Of a stretch of DNA of 28,107 bases, positions 11,436 through 21,378 are shown piece by piece; position 1 is the first letter of the stretch; every line of letters starts with the position of its first letter. The notes beneath the pieces are model-generated. The model had not been told where the DNA came from. It made no database searches and was given only the letters and a program-made list of their open reading frames with translations. The stretch lies in assembly GCF_000003605.2 (NCBI RefSeq), contig NW_003141826.1:2372-30478 (forward strand), read 5' to 3'. Source of the stretch: Saccoglossus kowalevskii (Eukaryota > Hemichordata > Enteropneusta > Harrimaniidae). The position numbers and the translations under genes were made by a program.

Positions 11436-12485
11436 TGAATGTGTTACCTAAGTGACTACATACAACATGGCGTGTTCGGATAAACCCATTGACATGTGCA
11501 ACACAAACGTGCAACCACAATTGATACGAGATGTTTGTAGTCGCTGAGGATGTTGAGCTAGTTGAAGTGATGTTACCTAGAAAAAGTTGGAAAATATACC
11601 TTTCTTATAAATCGCGCCCTCTAGTGCCGGAGCGCACCTATGTCGTCAAAATGACGTATAAAAGTGAAAGCGTTGTGGTTAAATTCGACAACTTTGATTA
11701 GTTGTGTAGTCATTCGTCATCTAGAATTTAGTATTTTTTAAAAACTTCTTCATTGATAGACGATTACAGATTCAAACGATATCGATGCTTTGAACGGCCT
11801 TTGTGTTACCCAATTACGTCATAGCAGCGTTGTGTCACTAGAGGGTGCAATTTATAATAAAAAAGGAGAACTGTTTTTTAATTATATAACATTTTACCAA
11901 CATTTTACCATTCGTTCCTATTTCTAAAAATGGTAAAATGCGTTATCGCTGTGTTCATAACAAGATTGCAGTATTATAACGGGGACACTCACATCGTATA
12001 TACGGGACGTGCCGTCCAAATGGGGGTACTTTTCCCTAATCTATAACTCTAATAAGTCAATAATATAACCAAGCGTAAGTTTTTGAAAACTGGCATGGAA
12101 TTGTCTGCTTATCCCTTGCCAATATAAATAATTATGTGTCAATTAAAAAGTATGTGCTCGCACCTCAATGCCCAACAGTTCACTGAGGCGTTATAAATTC
12201 CGTGACAATAGCTCCAACCCGGATATCTTGTAAAGCGGCTCCGACCCTTTGCATAACCTGCCCACTGATCGGTTGATTTATGTTTGCCTGCATCTTTTAT
12301 TTGGCCGCAGGTTATAGACAAAATGATTCATTGTAGCTGACCCGTAATACATAGCCTTAAAACGCAGTAACAGACGGATGTACATGTTACTCAGTAAATA
12401 TATTGGCACTGTGTTAAAATATGTTTCACTGAATTCGCGTTGTTTACCGATGTTAGTGTGCTAGAGGTCAAAAGGAAACATGGCG
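11436..12485. other. non-coding, no gene seen
   Basis: No coding pattern, repeat family or RNA gene is recognised. Confidence 0.45.
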
Positions 12486-12511
12486 ACCATTAGGTCATAC
12501 CATTAGGTCAT
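12486..12511. repeat. 13-bp tandem duplication
   Basis: ACCATTAGGTCAT occurs twice with no gap, preceded by ATGGCG and followed by AGGTGAG. This is a short exact duplication, either chance slippage or a paired factor site. Confidence 0.6.
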
Positions 12512-14082
12512 AGGTGAGATGTCATGTGGGAATACAGCTCACATGCAAAGAGTAATAAATTTTAATGTTGACAAAGTAGGCTTGCAAATGTGGTGTAAGA
12601 TTTATTATAGCTGTCTAGGCACGTGGCTCATTTCCACTTGTATTGTGTATTTACCTTCTGGTCTTTATGGTATTAATTTTACACGAGCTCTAAATTTTTA
12701 GTAGATATTCCAAAATGATACTTGTTCTACATGTGGAACTGTGTGATCATTTCTAGCAATTTCTTTCATCATCTTTCTTGTTGTAGTATATGTATATACC
12801 AAAAACAATGTATCTCCCACTAACGTATGGCCCCCTGATGTATGGCCCGTTCTCAATATCCTCAGGAGAACCGTTAGATAGCAAACCAGGTATTCGTTTG
12901 AAAAATGCATGTCATGACTTTTTGTGTAAAGCCGACCAAAAATGCTTTATTTCGTACTACCAGAATTTCTCTGTATCATCTGTGAGGAATGGTTTGATGC
13001 CAATAGTACTCAGTATGGTACATCCAAGAATTGTAATTTGCACCACTACACTAAGAAAACCATAAATGAACAATTGTCAACATGCAATACCATAGTTTAC
13101 AGAATTATTTTGCCTCAGCATTAGGCTTTGTCAACTTCACCTAATTTCACAGAGAGTCTTGCCTAAGATTACACTTAATGTTCACGCAAGTATGTGGCAA
13201 AACTACATCACGAAGTCCTCTTTGGTGTGTGTTTAAAGCCTTCACTGAGGCTACCATATTCAGATTGGCAATGCTGTATTCACACCAATCACTTCTGAAC
13301 TCTAGACTTGGTCTGTGCACCTCTTTAATACAGTTCACAATGTGTTTTGGCGTGAAATATTGCATCCCTGTTGAGCTATGTTGAGCTAGTCATCTATTCA
13401 TAACCACAGTTATGGGGGAATTCAATGTTATAAAGGCATATAACCCAAAATCACGTTGTGTTATGGGATTTGTTATGTGCTATTTAGCCTGAAATAAATA
13501 ATAATAGTAATAATAATAATAATAAAGTATGCAATCTATGTATTTACACTGAAGTGCTGAAAAGTCACAGGAGAAATAGGTCAAGGATCCACGCGATTCA
13601 ACCTATGACATTGAAATTAAACAGTGGCCTCATCTCCTATTATGAATTCTACTGGCTTTTAGATGAGACTACATGCTGCAATGACATGTAGTACTTGCGT
13701 ATGCACTGTGACCTGTATCAAAATAATTGTTTGCACTCCTATGCAATTTGGGCAAAAAGGCAAATCTGATTTCAATAGCAAGACTATGGTGTCCTGTGCA
13801 GATTGTCAGTTTTTTGAAAACAAGGAGATGATGCTAATCGTACCGCACTTCATATGGTAGTGCTTTGATACTAAAGAGCTTAGTCTTTAATTTCCCATAA
13901 TAACACACTCTCCAAATGACTTTTTTAAACAACGATCATATAAGGTTGTGGAGGACTCCTTCACAGAAATAAAATTACTCAATTTAAAAATTCTTTTTTT
14001 ATACTCCTGACACATATTCAAGACACATTCTCATTTGCAAATGGCAATGGGTATATTTGGACCAATTGGCAATGGAATATAT
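12512..14082. other. non-coding or strongly degenerate sequence
   Basis: Several overlapping open frames of 60-91 codons occur on both strands at 12698-13384. No known domain was recognised, and the frames are short and mutually inconsistent. Their density, together with the AATAAATAA-rich microsatellite at 13492-13526, would fit an old transposon relic with a retroposon-like tail. I cannot name a family. Confidence 0.3.
13492..13526. repeat. (TAA)n microsatellite
   Basis: An interrupted run of AAT/TAA triplets. It could be a simple repeat or the 3' tail of an old retroposon lying upstream on the + strand. Confidence 0.8.
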
Positions 14083-14266
14083 TATAGAATGGAGGATGTC
14101 CACGATTAGTTGAGATTACAACAGATGATTTATTATACAACCATTAAACATTACATGACAGCCATCCTACATAAGGTTGAGTGAGAGATCAAGTGAGAGG
14201 TCAAGTCATGACCCAGAGGTTAACAGTGACCTAGGCTTATTTGCATGTTAATACATATATTCTACA
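14083..14266 (-). repeat. 3' LTR of the gypsy element (184 bp)
   Basis: On the - strand it begins TGTAGAATATATG and ends CCATTCTATA, so the terminal TGTAGAA...TTCTACA inverted ends are visible with one changed base at the outer end. It matches 18356-18523 over its whole length. Compared with that copy it has about 15 extra bases in the GAGTGAGAGATCAAG part, a local duplication of a GTGAGAG(G)TCAAGT word. Confidence 0.9.
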
Positions 14267-14280
14267 TTCTTCCTTTTCAG
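14267..14280 (-). other. polypurine tract of the gypsy element
   Basis: Directly upstream of the 3' LTR on the - strand lies AAAAGGAAGAA, an uninterrupted purine run touching the LTR's TG. This is the standard position for the plus-strand primer of LTR retrotransposons. Confidence 0.8.
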
Positions 14281-14527
14281 ATATATACTTCATATAATAG
14301 AATTTTATATTTAGACAAAATTGTTTTTTGTTCATTGTTAATTTTCAGTTTTTTTTATACAATAAAATTTATACACACGAATGTTAATTTCACTTCAGGT
14401 TGCTGCCTTTGTAATTGTAATCCCTTTTGTTTTATGCATCATAACTTCAAATCAGAATTTACACACATCAAAATAGAGGATTATTCTGCCTCATTTTCTC
14501 TAAACAGATAATGTACATGATGGTCTA
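14281..14527. other. untranslated spacer between pol and the 3' LTR
   Basis: About 250 bases, T-rich on the + strand, between the pol stop and the polypurine tract. It has no envelope-like frame. The 88-codon open frame on the + strand at 14245-14511 overlaps LTR sequence and is not believed to be a gene. Confidence 0.5.
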
Positions 14528-15187
14528 TTAATGTGCAACATAGTCCGCATATTTTGGATTTAGTCTCACAGTACGACCAGAACGGGTAGTAATTGAAGAT
14601 TTCCTTGGATTATTTGGTTTGATGATTGATTCTGTTCTAGCTCGATGTTGAACATTTTGGTGAATATCTTGTCTTGGGTTTTCAATAGGTGGAGGATGAA
14701 CTCCCTCTGGTATATAAATTGTATCTTGTTACAATGTCCTGGCTTTTTTGTTTTGGTTGTGGTAACTGGTATTATATGTCTACAATTCCTTCTGTATTCC
14801 TTGTTGCCTGTCTCAACAATGTAAGATCTGGATTGATTGGCTATATCTTTAATCACACCTAAACGATAGTAACCGTTCTTTGTTTGTAATCTGATATTCT
14901 GCTGCAATTTCAGTGGTTTCAATGGCTTAGCTGACTTGTCATAATATTTCTTTTGCTGTTGGCGTTTTTTTTTATGTAATCGTAATGTCACTTGTTATGA
15001 TTTCTTTGCAAATGGTTTTAACAGTTGTTTTGTGATAGGTATTGTTGTACGCGTTCTTCTGGACATAGAAGCTGTGGCGCTGTGCAGGTGATCCAAAAAC
15101 TGTATCATTTGGTATGTTGCGAAGATTTAAAATTAAGATACAAATCAGATCCTTCGCGTTGTGTTTTCTCAAGAAGTTTCTTGGCAC
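14528..15187 (-). pseudogene. gypsy pol C-terminal region (post-integrase tail), broken
   Basis: The first part (15187-14972) carries NLRNIPNDTVFGSPAQR, matching the LALLNLRNxP-type helix after the integrase core in this element family. The second part (14991-14528) has YYDKSAKPLKPLKLQQNIRL, RLGVIKDIANQSRSYIVET and EYRRNCRHIIPV, which correspond to the small beta-barrel tail usual in such integrases. A last segment, TTRSGRTVRLNPKYADYV, is read to a TAA at 14528-14530, in a frame separated by at least one shift from the preceding part. The tail is thought to influence integration; here it is non-functional. Confidence 0.85.
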
Positions 15188-15720
15188 TTTGCACTGCTCT
15201 TTCTTGCATTTGATTGTGAATATTCTTGACTACTCGTTATGTGGTTAAAGTTCCAATCTTTTGAACATTTTAGAAATTCTATATTTGCTAATTGTCCAGC
15301 ATTATCATAAATTACAGTATGAGGTATTCCATGAACGGTGAAATGTCTCTTCATTTTCTTTATAACTGTTCTGGAGGTCAAATCACGCAATGTATCTAAT
15401 TCAAACCATCGAGAATATGAATCAACAAGTACTAGGTAGTGTAGGCCACGCCATTCAAATATATCAGTTCCTACCAATGACCAACGTAGTTCTGGTATAG
15501 GATACGACTTCAATAATTCCTTCTGTTGGTGTGCTTTCATACTATTACACACACTACACTTGGATAATGTCTTGTCAATAATGCTCATAATGAGGTCAGT
15601 AAATAATGTCACAGGCACGACGTTCAGTAGCTTCTACTCCTGGGTAACCCCTGTGCAGTATTGTTATACAATTAGCTTGTAAAGATGAAGGTATAACTAC
15701 TCTAGAACCCTTCACAATAA
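15188..15720 (-). pseudogene. gypsy integrase (zinc finger and DDE core), broken
   Basis: The H2C2 zinc region is visible with LHRGYPGVEATE near 15660 and CSVCNSMKAH near 15545, but a frame break falls between them where a WPGM-type motif is expected. The core contains GTDIFEW (first Asp), VDSYSRWFE, YDNAGQ (second Asp) and SSQEYSQSN (Glu), so the D,D,E residues are present. The usual SDNGPQF reads YDNAGQL. The end, about 15169-15220, passes into a shifted frame. Integrase inserts the cDNA into host DNA. Confidence 0.9.
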
Positions 15721-16128
15721 AATTGAATGTTCATCGCGAAATGGATAGTATGGTTTAATCTGAGGTGGTACCTTAATGTAAGTTGGCCATCCATATCGAA
15801 TCGCATAAGTTAACTTCTGCAATGTTGTATCACTATTGGATTCTTGCTTTAACTCTTCCATTCTAGCATCTGAAATAGATAAAATTGTCATAACATCAAA
15901 TGCACTTTCTTTTCCATATCTTGGTTTAGTGCTCTTACAACTCCTTTTCGATTTGCGCATAATTCTTTACCGTATCTGCCATCATTTGTGATGCATATGC
16001 AATAGGCTCTCTCTCTATTCTGATGAAGACATGCTGCTCCCAACCAAGATTGTGAAGCATCACAAGTTAATGTTACAGTTTTGAAGTGTTATAATACTTA
16101 AGAACAGGTGGATTCATTATGCATTTCT
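15721..16128 (-). pseudogene. gypsy RNase H and linker region, broken
   Basis: VTLTCDASQSWLGAACLHQN (16080-16020) is the start of RNase H with its first catalytic Asp. After a one- or two-base shift PIAYASQMM and YAQIEKE follow. The rest of RNase H, including the usual YIYG/FHQY segment, appears deleted, since the sequence jumps to a linker reading RYGKESAFDVMTILSISDA. RNase H would remove the RNA template; this copy cannot. Confidence 0.85.
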
Positions 16129-16990
16129 TTAATTGTCATAAGCAATTTGATGTTTGTCCAACCAACACCAAGATGTATCTTTATGTAATAACTTGTATAG
16201 TGGTGCTGCCACTTCACTAAGGTTGTTAATATATTTTGAGAGGTAATCAATCATTCCTAAGAAACGATGCAATGTTTCTGGGCCATCTGGAACAAGCATC
16301 TCATTGACTGCCTTCACTTTCTCTGGATCTGGTTTCAGGCCCTTATTTGTGAATAGGTTTCCAACATAACTAATTTCTGTCAAACGAAACTTGCATTTAT
16401 TCGCATTGAGTTTTAAGGAAACTTCTCTTACACGATCAAGTATTTTGCATCATGTTCTTCATTGCCATTTCCAGCAATAAATACGTCATCGACAATAATT
16501 TCACATGAATAACCAGCAAATATATGTTCCATAGCACATTAGTGAACCATATGGCATTTGGAGAAACTTGTACCTTCCATATGGGGTAGCAAATGTAGTG
16601 CGCAGCGATGACTCGTTATCAAGTGGTATTTGCCAAAATGCACATTTTGCATTGAACTTTAAGAATACTGTGGGATTTGATATATTTGCTGTTACTTCCT
16701 CAACAGTACGCATTGGATGGTGTGGACACTTGATCTCCTTATTTAAATCGCGAGGATCCAAGCAAATCCGTATTTCTTCACAATTTCCTTGTTTGAAGCT
16801 ACCATGGAAGACACCCATACTGTTGGTTCAGATACTTGAGCAATCACACCTAATTTAATCATCCTATCCAACTCACTTTACCATCCATTACTTTAGGAAT
16901 TTTGCGTGTAGGTCTCACTACTGGTGTAACACTTGGGTTCATTTTCATTTTATACGCACTAGGTAATATACCCAATTCACCATCAAGCAA
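16129..16990 (-). pseudogene. gypsy reverse transcriptase with thumb/connection, broken
   Basis: Fingers and palm are seen as RICLDPRDLNKEIKCPHHPM, then FLKFNAKCAFWQI, TTFATPYGRYKFLQMPYG and, after a break near 16501, IVDDVFIAG (about 16500-16470). The YxDD-type box therefore keeps both Asp residues. The first catalytic Asp of the usual KLDAxxGFWQI motif is Asn here (codon AAT near 16660). Downstream, TEISYVGNLFTNKGLKPDP and FLGMIDYLSKYI mark the connection region. Upstream, VTPVVRPTRKIP and IAQVSEPTVWVSSMV are in shifted frames. RT copies the element RNA to DNA. Confidence 0.92.
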
Positions 16991-17003
16991 ATATGAGTAG
17001 TCT

Positions 17004-17400
17004 TTAAAAATTGTATTGAAAACGTCTTATGGTTCTGTTATTTCTACTTGATTCTACATCTTTACTGAGTGTGATCAACTGCATATGCAAACAATCTCCA
17101 AGACCAAGTAGTGGTTTCACTTTTTTGTAAACAATGTGAAAGTCTAAAGCATGAGACTGATTTCCACTATGGCATGTTAGAGTGGCAGTTCTATCAGTGT
17201 CGATACTACCTCCTCCATAAGCTATAATCTTTACTTTCTTTGTCACATCTATATTCTCAGTATGTCTTACACGCAATTATGTATTCATAGGCATGACATT
17301 ACACTTATCACCAGTATCTATGTTGGTTGTTGATGTAAACAGTACTATGAATTTCATCTTTATTCACATCACTATGATTTGTATCAACTATGTCTATGTC
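17004..17400 (-). pseudogene. gypsy aspartic protease, broken
   Basis: The active-site triad is present as IDTGDKCNVMP, with the DTG codons at 17318-17310. A frame change follows. The C-terminal half reads KVKIIAYGGGSID, then ALDFHIVYKKVKPLLGLGDC, the usual flap-to-C-terminal pattern of these retropepsins (LLG before a Cys/Leu-rich end). Protease cleaves the Gag-Pol precursor. It lies directly between gag and RT, as expected. Confidence 0.88.
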
Positions 17401-17483
17401 ACAATCTTCAACAGCAAATTGATACAAGTCGTCATATTCCACACTTCAAGTTGGTTTACAGATCTATACTGTCCATGATCCTG

Positions 17484-18155
17484 CTACCAGATCGACAACA
17501 TTTCAGAAAATGATTCCATTTTTGGCAACCATGGCTTTCCAAAGGCTAGACATTTCCGGACTAGGTGTGTGCCATCACAATTCTTAATTTGTTTGTGATC
17601 TGGAATGTGTCTGGGATTTCTTAATATTTGGTTTGAAGTTGTTCGTTGCTTTGGATGTGAACCACTTTGTATTGCATCTACACTTGTTGTAGCTTGTAAT
17701 GTCTTTACATGTATTTGCAAATACTGGTAGCTTTGACCAATGTCAGATCCCGTCCACATTTTCATTAGTAATACCACAGACAAGTCTGTTGCGAATTAAC
17801 TCATCTTGTACGAAGATCACTGACATAGGCTTGAATAGTCTAGCCTTAAATTTGTGTCTTTCCATTGTAACATTGGTTTGTGGGTCACATATCTCCTTGA
17901 ATTTACGTTTAAGTCATTCTGGGTCCACCCGAGTTTCAGGAGTTACAATGACACCATTCTCACCAAGAATTGCAGGAGCATCATACAAAAATGATTTCAC
18001 CCTTTCAATGACTTCACTGCCAGCTAGATTTAGTAGAATGTAAGCTTTTGTTCTAACAGTTTTATCACTATAGGCTGCAGCTATGAAAATGTCATATTCT
18101 TGCTCAAAATTCCTCCAATTCTCAGCAAAATTTTTTTGCAAAAAGCATCTGCCAT
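17484..18155 (-). pseudogene. gypsy gag (capsid and nucleocapsid), broken
   Basis: A candidate ATG at 18155-18153 opens MADAF, but an A/T-run length change shifts the frame before FAENWRNFEQEYDIFIAAAY, a typical capsid start in this family (N-W-x-x-F). Further on, KAYILLNLAGSEV is followed after an in-frame stop by NVTMERHKFKAR and DELIRNRLVCGI, with an apparent deletion between them. The nucleocapsid part keeps NCDGTHLVRKCLAFGK near 17590-17545, a zinc-knuckle relic that seems to lack one ligand Cys. Gag would form the particle shell and bind RNA. Confidence 0.85.
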
Positions 18156-18195
18156 ATTGTCTATTATTAGTGCTTTATCTTACAAGTAATGGTAT

Positions 18196-18216
18196 GTAGT
18201 AGTAGTAGTAGTAGTA
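18196..18216. repeat. (GTA)7 microsatellite in the element leader
   Basis: A perfect run of seven GTA triplets lies between the primer site and the gag start of the gypsy element. It probably expanded after insertion. Confidence 0.85.
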
Positions 18217-18339
18217 CTGCAAATGTGAATTGAATTGTTGGACTACCAAATTTACACTTATCTGTATTTCTGTGTTCTTTTCACCAAATCTTTAAAATAA
18301 TCTTAATATAATTTTATTGTTGCAATAGTCCTTCTGCAT

Positions 18340-18355
18340 CCGACTTCTGACACCA
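18340..18355 (-). other. primer binding site, tRNA-Leu type
   Basis: TGGTGTCAGAAGTCGG on the - strand starts exactly at the inner end of the 5' LTR and opens with TGG, complementary to a tRNA CCA end. It resembles the tRNA-Leu-type primer site (TGGTGTCAGxAGTGGG) known from other LTR elements, with one or two differences. Confidence 0.8.
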
Positions 18356-18523
18356 TGTAGAATGGAGTATGTCCACGATTAGTTGAGATTACAAAAGATG
18401 ATGTATTATACGGCCATTAGATATTACATGACAGCCATCTTGCATAAGTGAGTGAGAGGTCAAGTCATGACCCGGAGGTTAACAGTGACTTGGGCCTATT
18501 TGCATATTAATACATATATGACA
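18356..18523 (-). repeat. 5' LTR of the gypsy element (168 bp)
   Basis: On the - strand it begins TGTCATATATG and ends CCATTCTACA. It is about 90 percent identical to the 3' LTR outside indels. Its outer end has lost two bases relative to the TGTAGAATATATG of the 3' copy. The inner end touches the primer binding site. Confidence 0.9.
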
Positions 18524-18977
18524 AATTAATTTGCTTGTGGCACCCTGGTATTAGATACAATTAATTTTTTAACCTCTTTTGTGAGTAAAGCCTCACATTT
18601 TGAACAGCTCACATGTGGATGTTGCTGCCTTATTAGAAAAGGATGCTATCCACTTTATCAGGATTGGATCTATGTTACTATACCTTAGAACCAACATGTC
18701 AATCTGGATGCATGATTATCAACTACAGTTCAACACCAATGTATTTAACCAGACAATTTCATGGTTGCACTAGATTTGTGGGGGTTGTATCATTTGCACA
18801 AGGACTATCAATTTGAGGTCTATGGTTCCATTATTTTAAAAAAGGTATGACAAGCTATAAGTTGCCCTCTCCATGATTGTGGCCTTTAATGCCCTTACGT
18901 CTATGACAAGCTTCTTCACCACTACGTGATGGTTCAAGGTTTGAATTATTCGCTAGCATTGAAACTTGGCACAGTTA
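18524..18977. other. non-coding spacer between gypsy and mariner relics
   Basis: No gene seen. The part nearest 18978 is probably the 3' untranslated end of the mariner element, but no terminal inverted repeat could be identified. Confidence 0.4.
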
Positions 18978-19715
18978 TTAGTCTTTCTCTACATAGAAAC
19001 CACTCCTAGTTATGCATTTCTCCCATCGTTTGATGCAGCTCTGGACACCGTTTTTGTAGAACCAACCACGTCGTAACTTCAGAAATCAAGGCTGCATCAT
19101 CTGGGAAACGTTTTTCTTTCAAAAACAACTTCATGGCTGGGAGGGGATGAAAGTCAGAGGGTGCAAGGTCAGGAGAGTAAGAGGGATGGGGGAGGATTTC
19201 ATAGCCACATGCCTGTGCTTCTGATCTGGCGACATGCGAGTTGTGGACCGAAGCATTGTCCTGCAGGAGAAGGATACCTTTGCCTCTTGATTTTGATAGC
19301 TTTTCTTAATTTCATCAAAAGTGAAGCGTAATAGGCTTCTGTAATTGAGGAGTACCTTTTGCCAGGAAATCTGTCATCACTACTCCATATCGTAGTGATT
19401 GATCCAAGTCTCATTCTGTGTAATCAGTCTTTTGAAAAACTTTGACTCATCTTCTTGGCACATCTTAAAATTCATCCTCCAGCACTCAATGCGTTCTTGC
19501 TTCTGGAAAGGTGTGGGCAACCTGAGAATCCATCTGGCAGACACCTTATGCATATGCAAATGGTCATGAATGATAGTTTCCACAGACCCTGTACTAATCT
19601 TGACCTCTTTGGCTATTTGGTGAACAGTAATGCGGCGATCTTCCGAAATGGCTGCCTCAACTTGACGGACAGATGCCTCATCAATGGCAGCTGAGGGATG
19701 ACCAGGGCGCGACAC
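18978..19715 (-). pseudogene. mariner-family (Tc1/mariner, DD34D) transposase, N-terminally truncated and broken
   Basis: The second helix-turn-helix region is clear (SEDRRITVHQIAKEVKISTG, then HDHLHMHKVSARW), followed by ITQNETWINHYD. Canonical mariners have Asp in DETW there, so the first catalytic Asp is Asn. A deletion of roughly 40 residues follows. The end of the core reads VMTDFLAKG, LLLQDNASVHNSHVA and SPDLAPSDFHPLP, with 34 residues between the second and third Asp (DD34D). One base extra near 19360 and a 4-base duplication near 19065 shift the frame. The C-terminus ends GFYVEKD and TAA at 18978. The first N-terminal DNA-binding helix bundle is missing. The transposase would cut and paste the element; this copy is dead. 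Confidence 0.93.
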
Positions 19716-19859
19716 TCAACTGGCTCCATTTCACTCAGTTCAAACACCTGTAAATCAGAAACCACAATAAGTTGAGAGATGTTTTTTTGCAACATAACCC
19801 ATAGAGATGTAAATCATTACAGATGCAAAATTTCATCTAGATTAGAATCAACTGTTCTC

Positions 19860-20662
19860 ACTATCTAGTTCTAAGTCAGCTGGCCTAGACAATACATAAT
19901 CTAAACTTTTGCATATTTCTGCTCCGTTCATTTGTGAAAGTATTGTTTATTTATTCAACCTCGGCATTTCATCAGGTATTTATCCAGACATGTTTAAGCA
20001 TGCCTAAGTTATTCCATTACACAAGGGCGGATCCCAGGACTTATGTAATTTTCGTCTAATTTCGTTGCTCCCAATAATCTCAAAAATTTTTGAAAAAACG
20101 TGCATGATCATCTATACCATTATTTGAATAGTCATGACTTAATTTCTAAATCGCAGTCCGGTTTTCGGAAATCCCATTCTTGCTATATGGCCATGATTAC
20201 TTAGCAATATGAATGGTGGCTTATTGTGTGGTTTGCTTTTCTTTGATTTAAGAAAGGTGTTTGATATGGTAGATAAACATGTATTATTGAATAAGCTCTC
20301 AATTTATGGCATTTCTCCAATCTCCCTTTTATGGTTTATTGTTTATTTAACTGACAGAAAGCAAGTTGTGTATTTGATGGGTAAACAGTCGGATGCTGTC
20401 AATATTCGACATGGTGTACCACAGGGTTCAATTTTAGGACCATTGTTATTTCTTCTATTTATTAATGACCTACCATTATTTCTTGAAAAACAGTTTTATT
20501 GATATTTTTGCGGACGATCAAACTCTGTTATCGTCTGGACAAAGTATCACTGTAGTCACAAAGTGCATTAATGATGATGTTTGGCCAATTTTGCGTTGGG
20601 TTAAATGCAATTACATGTCAATCAACACATCTAAATCAAAATCTATGCTTGTTGGTGGTTAA
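19860..20662 (+). pseudogene. reverse transcriptase of the CR1/jockey-like element, broken
   Basis: Seen in order: KSAGLDN, SGIYPDMFKHA, VIPLHKGGSQDLCNFRLISL, a stop-containing stretch, then the 97-codon segment with LLFFDLRKVFDMVDKHVLL (first catalytic Asp) and RHGVPQGSILGPLLFLLFIN. After a one-base frameshift near 20500 come IDIFADDQTLLSSG (both active-site Asp residues) and NYMSINTSKSKSM. Stop codons near 19905, 20007 and 20200 and the frameshift rule out a working enzyme. RT would copy the element RNA at the nicked target site. Confidence 0.92.
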
Positions 20663-21250
20663 GATAATAACTTAAGAAGTTAACTTCAATGGTGAAATAA
20701 TTAAAACAGTCAGTTTCGTAAAGTCTCTCGGGGTGGTATAAGATAAAACTTGCTTTGTAAAAAGCTTAGCCAAAGAATTGGTGTTCTTATGAGAGTTCGC
20801 AGCTTCTTACCTATTTCCGTTAGAAGACTATTGCTGTATTGTATGTGGCAATACAAGTCAGTCAAATTTATGTCGGGTGTATGGGCAGTTTGTGTGATTT
20901 CCTCTGACAACTTTAACCAATCGTCGTTTGAACTATTCAAAAAACATAGTATCTTGCCTATTGATTACAGAATTTCATATTTTCTAGGTATCGTAATGTA
21001 TATGGCAACCAATGGCTTGGCGCCTTTATATATAATAAAATGTTCAGTCCTATCTCCCAAATCCACAAGTATAGTACACGTTCCTCTCTTAAAAATAATT
21101 TACGCATTACTAAATGGAAAACATCCATGAGTCAATGGACGTTTCAGTATAGAGGGGTAACCCTATGGAACAACTTACCATCCCATTTCACAAAATTCAT
21201 TAGGCATTTTTAAGAAAACTTACAAAATATATCTTAGTGAAAAATTTGTT
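20663..21250 (+). pseudogene. C-terminal region of the CR1/jockey-like ORF2, broken
   Basis: Fragments in several frames follow the RT: SFVKSLGVV, CKKLSQRIGVLMRVRSFLP, LFKKHSILPIDYRISYFLG, then FQYRGVTLWNNLPSHF and FKKTYKIYLSEKF. The order and the RG.. LWN.LP motif are usual at the C-terminus of CR1/jockey-group ORF2 proteins. Some material seems lost near 20860-20900, where a WG(N/S)-type segment is expected. Confidence 0.75.
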
Positions 21251-21378
21251 GTAAATGGCTCAAGCCTATAGCGTGTATAATGTGTTTTTTGTCCCTACAG
21301 AGGGCCCAATGAAAATTACTCTATTGTATATTGGCCTACCCTCTTTAAATAAAGTGTTAAATAAATAAATAAAGTGGG

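Larger units (their letters stand above)
14083..18523 (-). mobile_element. Ty3/gypsy (Metaviridae-type) LTR retrotransposon, degenerate, near full length
   Basis: A 4.4-kb element with the expected order on the - strand: 5' LTR (18523-18356), tRNA-Leu-type primer site (18355-18340), gag, protease, RT, RNase H, integrase and C-terminal tail, polypurine tract (14280-14267), 3' LTR (14266-14083). The domain order, with integrase after RNase H, places it in Ty3/gypsy. The wording of its domains is closest, from memory of the family, to Mag/SURL-like invertebrate elements. Frameshifts, stops and deletions in every region show it cannot move. The two LTRs differ at roughly 15-16 of about 165 aligned bases plus indels, so the insertion is not recent. 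No clear 4-6 bp target duplication was found beside the LTRs (ATATAT on the left, AATTAA on the right). Confidence 0.93.
19855..21378 (+). mobile_element. non-LTR retrotransposon (CR1/jockey-like), 5'-truncated, with 3' tail
   Basis: The fragment begins inside the RT domain (KSAGLDN) and runs through all later RT motifs to a 3' end with ATAAA-type repeats (TTAAATAAATAAATAAAG at 21357-21375). That tail and the 5' truncation are typical of target-primed non-LTR insertions. The wording of the RT (HKGG..NFR.ISLLPIISKIFE, GVPQGSILGPLLF, FADD) is that of the CR1/jockey/L2 group; the exact clade is not assigned. It lies immediately beyond the 5' side of the mariner relic. Confidence 0.85.

Noticed and set aside
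12698-13384. Several overlapping open frames of 60-91 codons on both strands, at first suggestive of a transposase.
   Set aside because: No catalytic or zinc motif can be placed, the frames conflict, and the best-looking segments on opposite strands overlap. Recorded only as degenerate sequence.
17699-18043. A 114-codon plus-strand open frame.
   Set aside because: It is antisense to the gypsy gag region, whose minus-strand text matches the retrotransposon capsid pattern.
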